Shown here piece after piece: positions 32,901 to 41,804 of a stretch of DNA of 64,000 bases. Both the position numbers and the translations under genes were made by a program. Below the pieces are notes generated by a model. That model saw only the letters and a program-made list of their open reading frames with translations, ran no database searches and had not been told where the DNA came from. Each line of letters starts with the position of its first letter. Positions within the stretch are counted from its first letter, which is position 1. The stretch lies in NCBI RefSeq assembly GCF_014621775.1, contig NZ_CP061204.1:326001-390000 (forward strand). Reading direction: 5' to 3'. This DNA comes from Stenotrophomonas sp. 169. GTDB lineage: Bacteria; Pseudomonadota; Gammaproteobacteria; Xanthomonadales; Xanthomonadaceae.

Positions 32901-33590
32901 ATGCGCGGTCTCGATTTCAGTTCCTGGCAAGCCGTGCTGTCCACCCTGGGTGGGCTGGCAATCATCACCCTGCTCGGCGTAGGCATCCGCCTGTTGGTGA
33001 TGCAGACCCTGCAGGCACGCCGCGAGCGCGAGAACCGGCAGATCAACGAACGCCTGCGCACGCTGATGGCCGCCTACAAGACGTTGGGCGGATCGTTCAC
33101 CGGCGACCTGGACGTCAGCCCTGCACACCTGCGGCAACTGCGCGAGCGCGCGCATGTGGACGGTGTGATGGAACCCGGATCGGACCGGGCGCGTCGCATC
33201 CGCGATGCCGTCGAAGCCGCCCTGTCGGACATCCTGCTGCTGGGCACCGACGAGCAGGTGCGGCTGGCGGCCCACGCGGCGACCGAACTTGCGCAGGGGC
33301 GACCGGTGCACACCCACGAGCTGGTGCTGTCATTGCGCGACTTCGTCCGTGAGGCGCTGGATCTTGCGCCGATCCCGGCCGGCCTGGCCATTCCACGGCA
33401 AGGCCCGACCCGCCCCGCCAGCAGTGGCGGTGGGGCAGGCAAGGGCCGCGGCGATGGCGGCGAACGCGGTGGTGCCGGCAAGGGCGGCGGTGGCGCGGGG
33501 GGCGCCGGCATGGGCGCCATGGGGGGCATGGGGGCAGGCATGGCGATGGGTGCGCCCGCCAGCGACGAGCCGGATCCACGCGCACCCTGA
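32901..33590 (+). CDS. membrane protein with Gly/Met-rich C-terminus
   Basis: This 229-residue product was not matched to a named family. The N-terminus RGLDFSSWQAVLSTLGGLAIITLLGVG contains a membrane anchor near residues 11-31. A helical cytosolic region follows, with ERENRQINERLRTLMAAYKTLGG and a possible conserved block GSFTGDL..SPAHL. The last 60 residues are glycine-rich, ending in GAGMGAMGGMGAGMAMG with many methionines. The start ATG at 32901 was chosen because the reading before it (from 32838) is not protein-like. It lies 112 bases downstream of the histone-like gene and may share its transcript. Confidence 0.7.
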   Translation: MRGLDFSSWQAVLSTLGGLAIITLLGVGIRLLVMQTLQARRERENRQINERLRTLMAAYKTLGGSFTGDLDVSPAHLRQLRERAHVDGVMEPGSDRARRIRDAVEAALSDILLLGTDEQVRLAAHAATELAQGRPVHTHELVLSLRDFVREALDLAPIPAGLAIPRQGPTRPASSGGGAGKGRGDGGERGGAGKGGGGAGGAGMGAMGGMGAGMAMGAPASDEPDPRAP

Positions 33591-33606
33591 AAACGGCCAC
33601 CCTCCC

Positions 33607-33963
33607 TTACGGCAACTCGACCACCGGCACGAAGCCGCCAAAGATCATCCGCTTGCCGTCGAAGGGCATGGGGTTGGTTGCCGGATCCATGCGCGGGTCG
33701 TCCATCATCTTCTTCATGCCGGCATCGCGCGTGGCCTTGTCCGGCCACTCGATCCAGGAAAACACGACGGTCTCGTCGTCCTTGGCCTGTACCGCACCGA
33801 AGAAATCGGTCAGCTTGCCGCGCTGGACGTCATCGCCCCAGCATTCGACCACCCGTGTCGCACCGAACTCCATGACCACCGAGCCGCCCGTACGCGCGTG
33901 GTCGATGAAGGCCTGCTTGTTCGCCGTAGGTACGGCGAGAACGAATCCGTCGATGTAGCTCAT
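33607..33963 (-). CDS. DUF1428-family protein
   Basis: The 118-residue product shows the whole DUF1428 (YbaA-like) pattern: MSYIDGFVLAVPTANKQAF, ECWGDDV and GKLTDFFGAVQAKDDETVVFSWIEWPDKATRDAG-type text in pieces, then PMPFDGKRMIFGGF at the end. The fold is a ferredoxin-like dimeric barrel, and its activity is not known. ATG 33963 is the natural start; the extension upstream to 34173 lacks coding features. The rightward Ax21-like gene lies 322 bases away. Confidence 0.92.
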   Translation of the reverse strand: MSYIDGFVLAVPTANKQAFIDHARTGGSVVMEFGATRVVECWGDDVQRGKLTDFFGAVQAKDDETVVFSWIEWPDKATRDAGMKKMMDDPRMDPATNPMPFDGKRMIFGGFVPVVELP

Positions 33964-34285
33964 GGCGTTGCTCCTGCTGGCCTGCGGACGCAGTGCCTTC
34001 ATGGGTATGACGAACCCAGGCGACGGAAATCGACACGCTGCAGCCGCGATGGGTGCGCTTTCCCGTCTGTTTACGCCGCGCGGCCGGCGTCTGCCGTGAA
34101 CGCCCTCTGCACGCTTGGAAATGAAAGGCGCGCGCGTATGCCTGAAAACAGCTGAATACAGCCCCAAAATCACATTTCTGCTTTCAGGATGGGGTTAGGT
34201 CAAAAAACGGAAACTTTACATACCCGATGCGACGGCGCTCTGGCGCTGCTGCAACAAAACCAGAAAGACAAGAGGTTGTACCCCC
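33964..34285. other. 322-base divergent intergenic region
   Basis: I found no gene here. It lies between the DUF1428 gene and the Ax21-family gene. The right half from about 34140 is AT-richer than the surroundings, which fits a promoter for the abundant outer-membrane protein, but no clear hexamers were assigned. An AGAGG at 34271-34275 precedes ATG 34286. Confidence 0.4.
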
Positions 34286-34861
34286 ATGAAGACTTCGCTG
34301 ATTGCCCTGGCTCTGGCCACTGCCCTGCCGTTCGCTGCTTCGGCCGCTGAGAACCTGTCGTACAACTACGCCGAAGCTGATTACGTGAAGACCCAGGCCG
34401 ATGCGCTGAAGGCCGATGGTTGGGGCGTGAAGGGTTCCTACGGCGTGCTGCCGAACATGCATGTGTTCGGTGAGTACAGCCAGCAGGAACTGGACGCAAC
34501 CAAGACCGACCTGGACCAGTGGCGCCTGGGCGTCGGCTACAACGTCGAAATCGCGCCGTCGACCGACTTCGTGGCACGTGCGGCTTACAACAACCGCAAC
34601 CTGAAGGGTTCGAACCTGGACTTCAATGGCTGGAGCACTGAAGCCGGTATCCGTACCGCGTTCGGTGAGCATGCCGAGGTCTACGCGATGGGCGGCTACG
34701 AAGATTACGACAAGAAGAAGGGCGTCAATCCGGAAGGCCAGTGGTACGGTCGCCTGGGTGCCCAGGTCAAGCTCAACCAGAACTGGGGCATCAACGGCGA
34801 CATCAAGATGAACCGTGATGGCGACAAGGAATGGTCGGTCGGCCCGCGCTTCAGCTGGTAA
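34286..34861 (+). CDS. Ax21-family outer-membrane beta-barrel protein
   Basis: The 191-residue product has a 20-residue signal peptide (MKTSLIALALATALPFAASA). The mature protein starts AENLSYNYAEADYVKT, which closely resembles the N-terminus known from Xanthomonas Ax21. The rest alternates short beta strands ending with aromatic residues (WGVKGSYGVL, RLGVGYNVEIAP, VEVYAMGGYED-like, WSVGPRFSW), fitting an eight-stranded barrel. The C-terminal Trp in FSW is typical of barrels inserted by BamA. Claims that Ax21 is a secreted quorum-sensing or immune elicitor peptide were retracted. Later work places it in the outer membrane and vesicles. Its role here is unknown, and it is likely well expressed. 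Confidence 0.88.
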   Translation: MKTSLIALALATALPFAASAAENLSYNYAEADYVKTQADALKADGWGVKGSYGVLPNMHVFGEYSQQELDATKTDLDQWRLGVGYNVEIAPSTDFVARAAYNNRNLKGSNLDFNGWSTEAGIRTAFGEHAEVYAMGGYEDYDKKKGVNPEGQWYGRLGAQVKLNQNWGINGDIKMNRDGDKEWSVGPRFSW

Positions 34862-34901
34862 GACCCTGCGCGCGTGTCATGTGCACGCCCCGCGCATGAC
34901 G

Positions 34902-34929
34902 AAAAGGCCCGGCAATTGCCGGGCTTTTT
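34902..34929. terminator. bidirectional terminator after the Ax21-like gene
   Basis: GCCCGGCAATTGCCGGGC is a perfect palindrome with AAAAG on the left and TTTTTC on the right. It sits between convergent genes and would stop transcription in both directions. Confidence 0.88.
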
Positions 34930-34953
34930 CCGTTCCAGCACACGGCCTGCGCG

Positions 34954-35343
34954 TTACTCGCCCTGGTACTGTTTTTCTTCCACCAGCGCCGAACCGGCGA
35001 CCCGGTTGATCTCGTTCTTCACCTGCACACGTTCGCCGTTGGTGCCATAGACACCGCGCGCGAGCTGCACGAAGGCGTCGTCGAACACCTGCGCCGCTTC
35101 TTTGTCGCGCAGCTGGTCCTGGATATCCCACATGCGCTCGTTGATGGCCTTCAGCTGCTGCTTCAGGGCATCCAGCGCCGGCTGGCTGCTGCGTTGCGCG
35201 GCGAACAACGGCAGCAAGCCGTCCAGTTCGGTGCGTATGTTGGCCAGTTTGTCCGCATCCGAGATGCGTTCGGCCTTGATTTCCAGGATGGTGATCTTGT
35301 CGATCAGCTCGCCGATCGATACAGGGGTCAGGATCGCGTCCAC
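34954..35343 (-). CDS. DUF6165-family protein
   Basis: The 129-residue product starts with GTG 35343 after GGAG and reads DAILTPVSIGELIDKITILEIK, then a long helical stretch with AINERMWDIQDQLRDKEAAQ. The Q/E-rich helical pattern and the SIGELIDKITIL opening match the small family I know as DUF6165, found in many proteobacteria, often beside glycosyltransferases or LPS genes. Nothing of that kind lies next to it here. It is cytosolic by composition. Function is unknown. Confidence 0.75.
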   Translation of the reverse strand: MDAILTPVSIGELIDKITILEIKAERISDADKLANIRTELDGLLPLFAAQRSSQPALDALKQQLKAINERMWDIQDQLRDKEAAQVFDDAFVQLARGVYGTNGERVQVKNEINRVAGSALVEEKQYQGE

Positions 35344-35497
35344 GCAGGTGCTCCGTTGAACAGGGGGCCATGATAGCGCGCGCGGACTTTACGTCGTCTT
35401 TGCGCGCAACCGGGGCCGGCGCCATCGATCGGTTACGCCCCGTCCTTCCACACTGCTTAGCTCCGACGGCCCTGCCGTCATTGCACAGGACAGCAGC

Positions 35498-36196
35498 ATG
35501 AAGTGGGATGGGATGCGCAGGTACACAGCGGCAGGGCTGCTGGTGGCAGGGATGGGGGCGCAGGCCACTGCGGGCGCAACGGGCAGCGGAAGCCTGGCCT
35601 TGGCCAGCGACTATGTCTGGCGTGGCAGCTCGCAGACCGGTGGCGATCCCGCGGTGCAGGCGGGCGTGCGGCTCAGCGCGCGCAATGGGCTGTATGCCAG
35701 TGTGTGGGGATCGAATGTCGCGTTCACGCCGGACGTCGGTGCGCGTAGCGAGTTCGATGCGGCACTGGGGTGGAGCGGTGATCTGACGCCCGCATGGGGC
35801 CTGGACGGCAGCGTCGTGCGCTACGTCTACCCCGCTACTGGACGCGCGCTGGACTGGACCGAACTGTCCGCCACGGCGACCTTCCGGCAACGCGCGTGGC
35901 TGCAGTTGGCGCATTCGCGCGATGCCCTGGCCGGTGGTGACGCCGGTACCTATGCACAGATCGGTGGACGCCTCACACTGGGGGCCGACACGCGCCTGGA
36001 GGCCGTCTACGGCCGCTATTGGCTGGCCAGCGCGCAGGCGCGCAACTACCAGCATGTGCAGGTCAGCCTGATCCGCGCGATGGCCGAACACTGGGAACTG
36101 CGCGTCACCGGCCACGCTACCGACGGCGCTGCCCGCACCTTGTTTCCCGGCAATGCCGGCGGCCGTCTGGAACTGGCGCTGCAGGCCAGCTTCTAG
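35498..36196 (+). CDS. TorF-family putative porin
   Basis: The 232-residue product has a signal peptide (about residues 1-26, ending GAQATAGATG). The mature protein begins SGSLALASDYVWRGSSQTGGDPAVQAGVRL, which is the hallmark opening of TorF/Gcw-chp-type barrels. Alternating strands such as YGRYWLASAQ follow, ending in LELALQASF with a terminal aromatic. The ATG is preceded by AGGACAGCAGC. It should sit in the outer membrane as a small porin. The neighbours on both sides are unrelated. Confidence 0.85.
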   Translation: MKWDGMRRYTAAGLLVAGMGAQATAGATGSGSLALASDYVWRGSSQTGGDPAVQAGVRLSARNGLYASVWGSNVAFTPDVGARSEFDAALGWSGDLTPAWGLDGSVVRYVYPATGRALDWTELSATATFRQRAWLQLAHSRDALAGGDAGTYAQIGGRLTLGADTRLEAVYGRYWLASAQARNYQHVQVSLIRAMAEHWELRVTGHATDGAARTLFPGNAGGRLELALQASF

Positions 36197-36309
36197 CCGC
36201 AGCGCCGAGCCGTGCCCGGCCGCCCGTCCGTCACGATGCCCTGATGTCGCCCGCCGGGCGGGGCTCGGCGCTACCGTGCGCGTTCGTTACAGGGCGGCGC
36301 GAGGGACTC

Positions 36310-36789
36310 TTACCCGTTCGCCGCGCCGCGCACCCGCAGTACCAGGCCCTTCAGGAAATACCGCAGCAGCTGGTCGCCGGCCTTGCGGAAGTTCTTGTGG
36401 TCGCGCTGGCGGAACACGGCGCTCAGCTCCGGCTTGGTCACGGCGAAGCCGGCGTCGACGAAAATCTCGTGCAGGTCCACGTCCCGCAGCTGGAAAGCAA
36501 CGCGCAGCTTCTTCAGGATCAGGTTGTTGTCGATGCGCGTCTCGATGGCGCGCTGTGGCTGGGTCTCGTCGCGGCCGCGCAGGTGCACGATCAGGCCGTC
36601 CAGCACATGGGCCAGCGCCTCATCGCTGCAGGGTTCGAAGCCTGCTTCGTTTTCCTGCTTCAACCAGGCATTGACCTGCTCGGCAGTCACCGGAAAGGCG
36701 GGATCGGCCAGTTCGCACAGCACCACAATGTGGTTGTCGCTCAGGTCGAGGGCAAAGCGCAGGCTGCGCAGGACATCGTTGTTGATCAT
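36310..36789 (-). CDS. DUF1456-family (YehS-like) protein
   Basis: The 159-residue product begins INNDVLRSLRFALDLSD and has two tandem DUF1456 repeats: each has a short helix pattern of the form DNxVLRSLRxALxLxD (second repeat: RIDNNLILKKLRVAFQLRD). The second ends in a KPELSAVFRQRDHKNFRKAGDQLLRYFLKGL segment rich in Lys/Arg. YehS is a conserved E. coli protein of unknown role. ATG 36789 was preferred because a frame extending to 36843 adds a non-family tail. It is convergent with the TorF gene and divergent from the secreted protein at 36913. Confidence 0.88.
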   Translation of the reverse strand: MINNDVLRSLRFALDLSDNHIVVLCELADPAFPVTAEQVNAWLKQENEAGFEPCSDEALAHVLDGLIVHLRGRDETQPQRAIETRIDNNLILKKLRVAFQLRDVDLHEIFVDAGFAVTKPELSAVFRQRDHKNFRKAGDQLLRYFLKGLVLRVRGAANG

Positions 36790-36912
36790 GATCTTCCACA
36801 CCACCGGTACGGCGTACCGGGACCACCATTGTACCGTCCCCATCCGCTGTCATCCGGCGGTCACGGAACTGCAGCACAGTGCGCGCTGTGACCCTCTGCA
36901 GCAGGACCCCCG

Positions 36913-37407
36913 ATGCGCGCTCGCTTTTTCCTTGCCTTGGCGGCCCTGATGCTGGCATCTCCGGCCTGGGCGCAGCCTGCCTTCGTGCCACTGCAGCAGC
37001 GGGTCGACCCGACGAAGCTGGCCGATATCGGACTGAGCACGGCGCAGCTTGATGCGCTGAACCGGCTGCTGCAGGACACAGAAGCCGCGCATCCGCAGAC
37101 CGTGCCGGACGTCGCCCGAGCCGGCGTCCCGTCGGCGGCGGATGCGTCGCCACGGCCTGCCCCCATGCATATCGGCCTGGACGAGGGGCCCATCAAGGCA
37201 CGCGCCACCGGCACCATCGCCGGGTGGGAGCCGGGCACGCTGTTCACCCTGGACAACGGCCAGCAATGGCAGGTGTTGAAGGGCCGGATGACCCTGCGAC
37301 ATGCCGTGCAGGATCCGCAGATCGAAGTGGTGCCCGGCATCGCCGGCCGCTGGTTCCTGCAGGTCGATCCGGACCTGCCGAAGGCGCGCGTGTTCCGCGT
37401 ACGCTGA
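36913..37407 (+). CDS. secreted hypothetical protein
   Basis: The 164-residue product starts MRARFFLALAALMLASPAWAQ, a clear signal peptide. The middle is Pro/Ala-rich. The C-terminal 80 residues (MHIGLDEGPIKARATGTIAGWEPGTLFTLDNGQQWQVL in pieces) include IAGWEPGTLFTLDNGQQWQV, a pattern seen in small periplasmic proteins of this family. I do not recognise a named domain. The start ATG has a weak ribosome-binding site (AGCAGGACCCCCG). Its downstream gene, an SDR oxidoreductase, starts 78 bases later and may be unrelated. Confidence 0.7.
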   Translation: MRARFFLALAALMLASPAWAQPAFVPLQQRVDPTKLADIGLSTAQLDALNRLLQDTEAAHPQTVPDVARAGVPSAADASPRPAPMHIGLDEGPIKARATGTIAGWEPGTLFTLDNGQQWQVLKGRMTLRHAVQDPQIEVVPGIAGRWFLQVDPDLPKARVFRVR

Positions 37408-37485
37408 GCGCACCGCAACCGATCCGGCAACACAGGCGCTGGCCGACAGTGACAGAATGTCCGCCTGACCCCATGGAGTTGCCAG

Positions 37486-38238
37486 ATGACCCGTACTGCC
37501 CTGATCACCGGCGCCACCTCCGGCTTCGGTGCCGCTGCCGTCCATCGCTTTGCCAAGGCGGGCTGGAACGTCATCGCGACCGGCCGTCGCAGCGAGCGAC
37601 TGCAGCCGCTGGTGGACACCTACGGGGCTGACCGGGTACACGCCGCCGTATTCGACGTGCGCGATGCAGAGGCGATGGATGCCGCGCTCGCGGCGTTGCC
37701 GCCGGCGTTCGCGCAGATCGATCTGCTGGTGAACAACGCGGGCCTGGCGCAGGGCACCGCGCCTGCCCAGCTGGCCCGTCTGGAAGACTGGCGCACGATG
37801 ATCGACACCAATGTCACGGCGCTGGTCACGCTGACCCACCGCCTGCTGCCGCAACTGGTCGCGCGCAAGGGCGCCATCATCAATATTTCGTCCGTGGCCG
37901 GCGTCTACCCGTATCCGGGTGGCAATGCCTACGGCGGCACCAAAGCATTCGTCAGCCAGTTCTCGCTGGGCCTGCGCGCGGACCTGCACGGCAGTGGCGT
38001 GCGGGTGACCACCATTGAACCGGGCATGGCGGAGACCGAGTTCACCGTGGTGCGTACGCACGGCGACCAGGCGGCGTCGGACAAGCTGTATACCGGAGCC
38101 AATCCGATGACGGCCGACGATATCGCCGAGCAGATCTTCTGGGTGGCCAGCCTGCCGCCGCACCTCAACATCAACCGCTTGGAAGTGATGCCGGTCAGCC
38201 AGTCCTTCGCCGGGTTCCAGGTCGCCCGCGAAGGCTGA
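37486..38238 (+). CDS. short-chain dehydrogenase, YdfG-like
   Basis: The 250-residue enzyme has the SDR cofactor motif TGATSGFG at residues 8-15, NNAG in LLVNNAGLAQG near 84-87, a catalytic serine near 136 in NISSVAG, Tyr149 and Lys153 in NAYGGTK. Arginines after strand 2 (TGRRSERL) suggest NADP rather than NAD. Length and sequence track YdfG, a 3-hydroxy acid and serine dehydrogenase of E. coli. It is cytosolic. The 3' end is followed by a 41-base hairpin. Confidence 0.92.
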   Translation: MTRTALITGATSGFGAAAVHRFAKAGWNVIATGRRSERLQPLVDTYGADRVHAAVFDVRDAEAMDAALAALPPAFAQIDLLVNNAGLAQGTAPAQLARLEDWRTMIDTNVTALVTLTHRLLPQLVARKGAIINISSVAGVYPYPGGNAYGGTKAFVSQFSLGLRADLHGSGVRVTTIEPGMAETEFTVVRTHGDQAASDKLYTGANPMTADDIAEQIFWVASLPPHLNINRLEVMPVSQSFAGFQVAREG

Positions 38239-38252
38239 CCCCGAACGCAGCA

Positions 38253-38293
38253 GGGATCGGATTCCTTTCGCTGGACGAAAGGGATCCGATCCC
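38253..38293. repeat. 41-base hairpin between convergent genes
   Basis: GGGATCGGAT and ATCCGATCCC pair as outer arms, and CCTTTCG/CGAAAGG pair inside, around the 5-base loop CTGGA. One base is bulged. It has the same 41-base size and similar centre (TTCG...CGAA) as the element at 10644-10684. It may terminate transcription of both flanking genes although no T tract is present. Confidence 0.7.
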
Positions 38294-38303
38294 GGGCGGC
38301 CGG

Positions 38304-39170
38304 TTACTGTGCCTTGATCGCCATCGCCTGCAGGCCGGTACCGTCTACCTTCTGCTTGGCTTCTGACAGCTCGCCGGCGGTGCCGTAAGGCCCCATCCGT
38401 ACACGATAGACCGTCTTGCCGTTGATCTGGGCCGATTCCACGCGGGCCGGCAGGCCGATCATGGCCAGCTTGGCCTTGGTCGCTTCGGCATCACCCGACG
38501 CACCGAAGGCGCCGGCCTGCAGGATGTAGCGCACGTTGCTTTCCGCAGCGGCGATGGCCGGCGCGGGTGCTGCCGTTGCGTTGGGGGCAGCAGCAGGCGC
38601 GCTGGCTACCGGCGTGGCGGCCGCCGGCGGGGGCGACGCCGGACGCTCATTCAATGGGGCGGGCAGGGCCGTGCTGGCCGGCGCGGTGGCCGTGCCTGCC
38701 GTGGTCGTTGCCGCCGTGGACGACGGCGCGGGGGCCGCAGCGGGCGGTACCGGCTTGCCTTCCAGCGCCGCCTGCGCGCGCTGCGCTTCCGTCCGCACCC
38801 GACGCTGGTCTTCGGCACGCGCGCTGGCAGCCAGTTCCGCGTCGGACATCTCCACTTCCTTGCCGGGCAGCAGCGTGTAGAAGTCGTACTGCGTCGCGGC
38901 GGGCTTGGCGGGCTCGGCCGGCTTCGCCGCCGCAGGCGTTTCCACCTGCGAACCCACGTCGCCCTCGGCCTCGGCTACCGGCGCCGGCTGCGCATTCGGG
39001 TCCGGGCGCGGGCCCGCACGCAGGAAGCCGTCGGCATCGCCTTTGAACAGATTCGGTGCGGCCAGGAACACCACCGCGGCAATCGCCACGCCGGCGATCA
39101 GCCACACCCATCCCGGCGTTCCCTGGCTGCTGTTGCGCCGTGCCTGACTTTTGCCGCGTCGTGCTGCCAT
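38304..39170 (-). CDS. membrane-anchored SPOR-domain protein (FtsN-like)
   Basis: The 288-residue protein has an N-terminal basic leader (AARRGKSQARRNSSQGTPG), a transmembrane segment near residues 21-38 (WVWLIAGVAIAAVVFLAA), and a long Pro/Ala/Thr-rich periplasmic linker. A C-terminal SPOR domain covers about residues 210-288 (VRYILQAGAFGASGDAEATKAKL, YRVRMGPYGTAGELSEAKQ in pieces). The layout is that of FtsN-type division proteins binding septal peptidoglycan. ATG 39170 is the natural start; a 52-residue longer frame is not protein-like. The gene follows argS by 20 bases, which is a common pairing. Confidence 0.9.
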   Translation of the reverse strand: MAARRGKSQARRNSSQGTPGWVWLIAGVAIAAVVFLAAPNLFKGDADGFLRAGPRPDPNAQPAPVAEAEGDVGSQVETPAAAKPAEPAKPAATQYDFYTLLPGKEVEMSDAELAASARAEDQRRVRTEAQRAQAALEGKPVPPAAAPAPSSTAATTTAGTATAPASTALPAPLNERPASPPPAAATPVASAPAAAPNATAAPAPAIAAAESNVRYILQAGAFGASGDAEATKAKLAMIGLPARVESAQINGKTVYRVRMGPYGTAGELSEAKQKVDGTGLQAMAIKAQ

Positions 39171-39190
39171 GTCTACTACGTCTCCAGTGC

Positions 39191-40879
39191 TTACATTTTT
39201 TCCGGGGCGCCCACGCCCAGGAGTTCGAGGCCATTGCTCAGCACCTGGCGCGTCGCGCAGGCGAGGGTGAGCTTGGCATCGCGGTCGGCGGCGTCTTCCA
39301 CCAGCACCGGCGTCCCGTGATACCACGTGTGGAACGCGTGTGCCAATTCACGCAGGTACTGCGCGACCAGATGCGGTTCCAGCGCAATGCCGGCGGCTTC
39401 CACCACCTCCGGATACCGCGAGATTTCATTCATCAGGTTCAGCGACGACTCGTCGTCCAGCGTACGCAGCGCGGTCAGTCCCTGCTCCTGTGAATACCCC
39501 ATTCCCTTCTCGTTCGCCTGGCGAAGCAGGCTGCACACGCGGGCATGGGCGTACTGCACGTAGAACACCGGATTGTCGTTGCTCTGCTGCCGCGCCAGAT
39601 CGATGTCGAAGGTCAGCTGCGAGTCCGGCTTGCGCGCGATCAGGAACCAACGGGTCGCATCGCGGCCGGCTTCCTCGATCAGGTCGCGCAGGGTGAAGTA
39701 GCTGCCGGCGCGCTTGGACAGCTTCACCTCTTCGCCGCCACGCATCACCGTCACCATCTGGTGCAGCACGTACTCGGGCCAGCCCTGCGGGATACCCACG
39801 CCCATTGCCTGCAGGCCGGCGCGAACGCGCGACAGCGAGCCGTGATGGTCTGCGCCCAGTTCAGTGATGGCGCGCTCGTAGCCGCGCTGCCACTTGGTCA
39901 GGTGATAGGCCACGTCCGGGACGAAGTAGGTGAAGGTGCCGTCGGACTTGCGCATCACGCGGTCCTTGTCGTCACCGAAGTCGGTCGAGCGCAGCCACAG
40001 CGCGCCGCCTTCCTCATAGGTATGTCCCGACTCCTGCAGGCGCTGCACCGCTTCGGCGACTTTGCCGTCGTTGTACAGCGAGCTTTCCAGGAAATAGATG
40101 TCGAAATCCACGCCGAATGCGGCCAGGTCGAGATTCTGCTCGTTGCGCAGGTAGGCCACGGCGAAACGACGAAGTGCCGCCATGTCGTCGGGATCCTTGG
40201 CGCCGACCACCATGGTGCCTTCCAGGTCGACGCTGGCGCCGCGCATGTACGCGTCGGCCACGTCCTGGATGTAATCGCCGCGGTACCCGCCTTCCGGCCA
40301 GCCGGGCTCGTCGGGCTTGATGCCCTTGACCCGTGCGTGGGTGGACAGGGCGAGGTTCTCGATCTGCACGCCGGCATCGTTGTAATAGAACTCGCGCTTG
40401 GCGTTCCAGCCATTGGCATCCAGCACGCGGGCAACGCAGTCACCGATCGCGGCGGCACGGCCGTGGCCGACGTGCAAAGGTCCGGTCGGGTTGGCGGACA
40501 CATACTCCACGCCGACCGTACGGCCATTGCCGGACAGGTTGCGACCGTAGTCGACACCTTCCTTGATCACGCTGACGGCCTCGCGCTGGAACGCGCTGGC
40601 CGCGAGGTGGAAATTGATGAAGCCGGGGCCTGCGATCTCGACCTTGCTGACATCGGTGCTGTTCGGCAACGCCTCTACCAACGCCTGGGCGATGGCGCGC
40701 GGATTGCTGCGCGCAGCCTTGGCCAGCAGCATCGCGGCATTGGTGGCGAAGTCGCCGTGTTCCCGGGTCTTCGGGCGTTCGACCACGAATTCCGGCGGCA
40801 GGGAGTCGACGGGCAGGGTGCCATTGGCGCGCAGGGCTTCGATGCCTTGGCTGATCAGGGCGCGGAGGAGATTTTTCAC
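39191..40879 (-). CDS. argS: arginyl-tRNA synthetase
   Basis: The 562-residue synthetase starts at GTG 40879. It matches the length of xanthomonad ArgRS, whereas a frame extending to 40948 would add 23 non-conserved residues. Family motifs are the HIGH-type site in [13 protein letters not shown] (near residues 120-132) and the KLSKRAG segment in place of KMSKS. The N-terminal Add-1 domain ([26 protein letters not shown] text) and the C-terminal anticodon-binding helices around QANEKG are in place. It charges tRNA-Arg. The downstream SPOR gene is probably co-transcribed; radC lies 162 bases upstream on the same strand. Confidence 0.96.
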   Translation of the reverse strand: MKNLLRALISQGIEALRANGTLPVDSLPPEFVVERPKTREHGDFATNAAMLLAKAARSNPRAIAQALVEALPNSTDVSKVEIAGPGFINFHLAASAFQREAVSVIKEGVDYGRNLSGNGRTVGVEYVSANPTGPLHVGHGRAAAIGDCVARVLDANGWNAKREFYYNDAGVQIENLALSTHARVKGIKPDEPGWPEGGYRGDYIQDVADAYMRGASVDLEGTMVVGAKDPDDMAALRRFAVAYLRNEQNLDLAAFGVDFDIYFLESSLYNDGKVAEAVQRLQESGHTYEEGGALWLRSTDFGDDKDRVMRKSDGTFTYFVPDVAYHLTKWQRGYERAITELGADHHGSLSRVRAGLQAMGVGIPQGWPEYVLHQMVTVMRGGEEVKLSKRAGSYFTLRDLIEEAGRDATRWFLIARKPDSQLTFDIDLARQQSNDNPVFYVQYAHARVCSLLRQANEKGMGYSQEQGLTALRTLDDESSLNLMNEISRYPEVVEAAGIALEPHLVAQYLRELAHAFHTWYHGTPVLVEDAADRDAKLTLACATRQVLSNGLELLGVGAPEKM

Positions 40880-41041
40880 GAGGCCTGCTGTGAAGTGAGC
40901 GGCGGAATCCCCCATTTTAGCCGATCTGTCCCCCCACGGCGGCAGCAACCGTACGTCGCAGCGTGGTGCCGCTCAGCTGGGGCCGCCGCAACCGCTGTGG
41001 ATCCCCGTGGCGTGGGCGGGTCTGGCCGCCCTGGCCCGGCG

Positions 41042-41746
41042 CTAGCGGGGCGTGCGGGCGGCGACAGGCAACAACCAACCGCGTTCAGCAAACGACACAG
41101 GGGGGCCTTCGCCGATGACCAGATGGTCCAGCAGGCGGATGTCCATGACCGCCAGCGCCTGCTGCAGCGCATGGGTCGCGTCATGGTCGGCCGAGGACGG
41201 TTCCGCATGGCCGGAGGGATGATTGTGGCTGACGATCACCGCTGCGGCGTTGTGGGCCATGGCGCGGCGGACAACCTCGCGCGGATGGACCGACGCCGCA
41301 TTGATCGTGCCCTGGAACAGTTCTTCATAGGCCAGCAGACGGTGCTGGTTGTCCATGAACAGCGCCGCGAACACCTCGTTGGGGCGTCCGCGCAACCGGT
41401 GCTGCAGATAATGGGCTGCCACCGCCGGTGAATGTCCGACCACCTCGCGTTCGCCGAGACGGGCGGCGAGATGACGCTGGGCGAGCTCCAGTCCGGCCAC
41501 CAGCGCGCAGCTGCGGGCCGGCCCCAGTCCCGGCAGCCGTGCCAGCTGGGCGGCGGGGAGGTCCAGCAGGCGACGCAGTGGTCCGTGCGCGCCGAGCAGG
41601 GCGCGGGCGGTCTGCACCGCATCCTGGCCACGGGTGCCGGAGCCGAGGAAGAGGGCCAGCAGCTCGGCTTCGGACAGCGCGCCGGGGCCTTTGGCCAGGA
41701 GTCGTTCGCGGGGGCGCTCATTGGGGGGCCAGTCATGGATTGCCAT
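41042..41746 (-). CDS. radC: RadC-family JAB/MPN-domain protein
   Basis: The 234-residue product begins [16 protein letters not shown], the standard RadC opening. It has a helix-hairpin-helix region ([21 protein letters not shown]) and a C-terminal JAMM zinc site [14 protein letters not shown]. It was once called a DNA-repair protein, but E. coli RadC has no clear repair role; metal-dependent peptidase-like activity is inferred from the fold. ATG 41746 was chosen over the longer frame to 41860. It is divergent from the response-regulator cluster on its upstream side. Confidence 0.94.
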   Translation of the reverse strand: MAIHDWPPNERPRERLLAKGPGALSEAELLALFLGSGTRGQDAVQTARALLGAHGPLRRLLDLPAAQLARLPGLGPARSCALVAGLELAQRHLAARLGEREVVGHSPAVAAHYLQHRLRGRPNEVFAALFMDNQHRLLAYEELFQGTINAASVHPREVVRRAMAHNAAAVIVSHNHPSGHAEPSSADHDATHALQQALAVMDIRLLDHLVIGEGPPVSFAERGWLLPVAARTPR

Positions 41747-41804
41747 GCCGGCAGTGTGCGGTGACCGCAGGCGGCGGCCCATCAGGTACCGGCGTGTCGC
41801 CGCT

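Noticed and set aside
34286..34861. Secreted quorum-sensing or immune elicitor function for the Ax21-like protein
   Set aside because: The reports behind that idea were retracted. The sequence supports a signal peptide and an outer-membrane barrel only.
40880..41041. Possible small gene in the gap between argS and radC
   Set aside because: A short plus-strand stretch reads as hydrophobic, but it has no start codon with a ribosome-binding site and no recognisable family.
39545..41431. Very long open frame on the plus strand (about 628 codons) over argS and radC
   Set aside because: It is an antisense shadow of argS and radC in GC-rich DNA. The minus-strand frames have clear family motifs and the plus-strand translation does not look like a protein.
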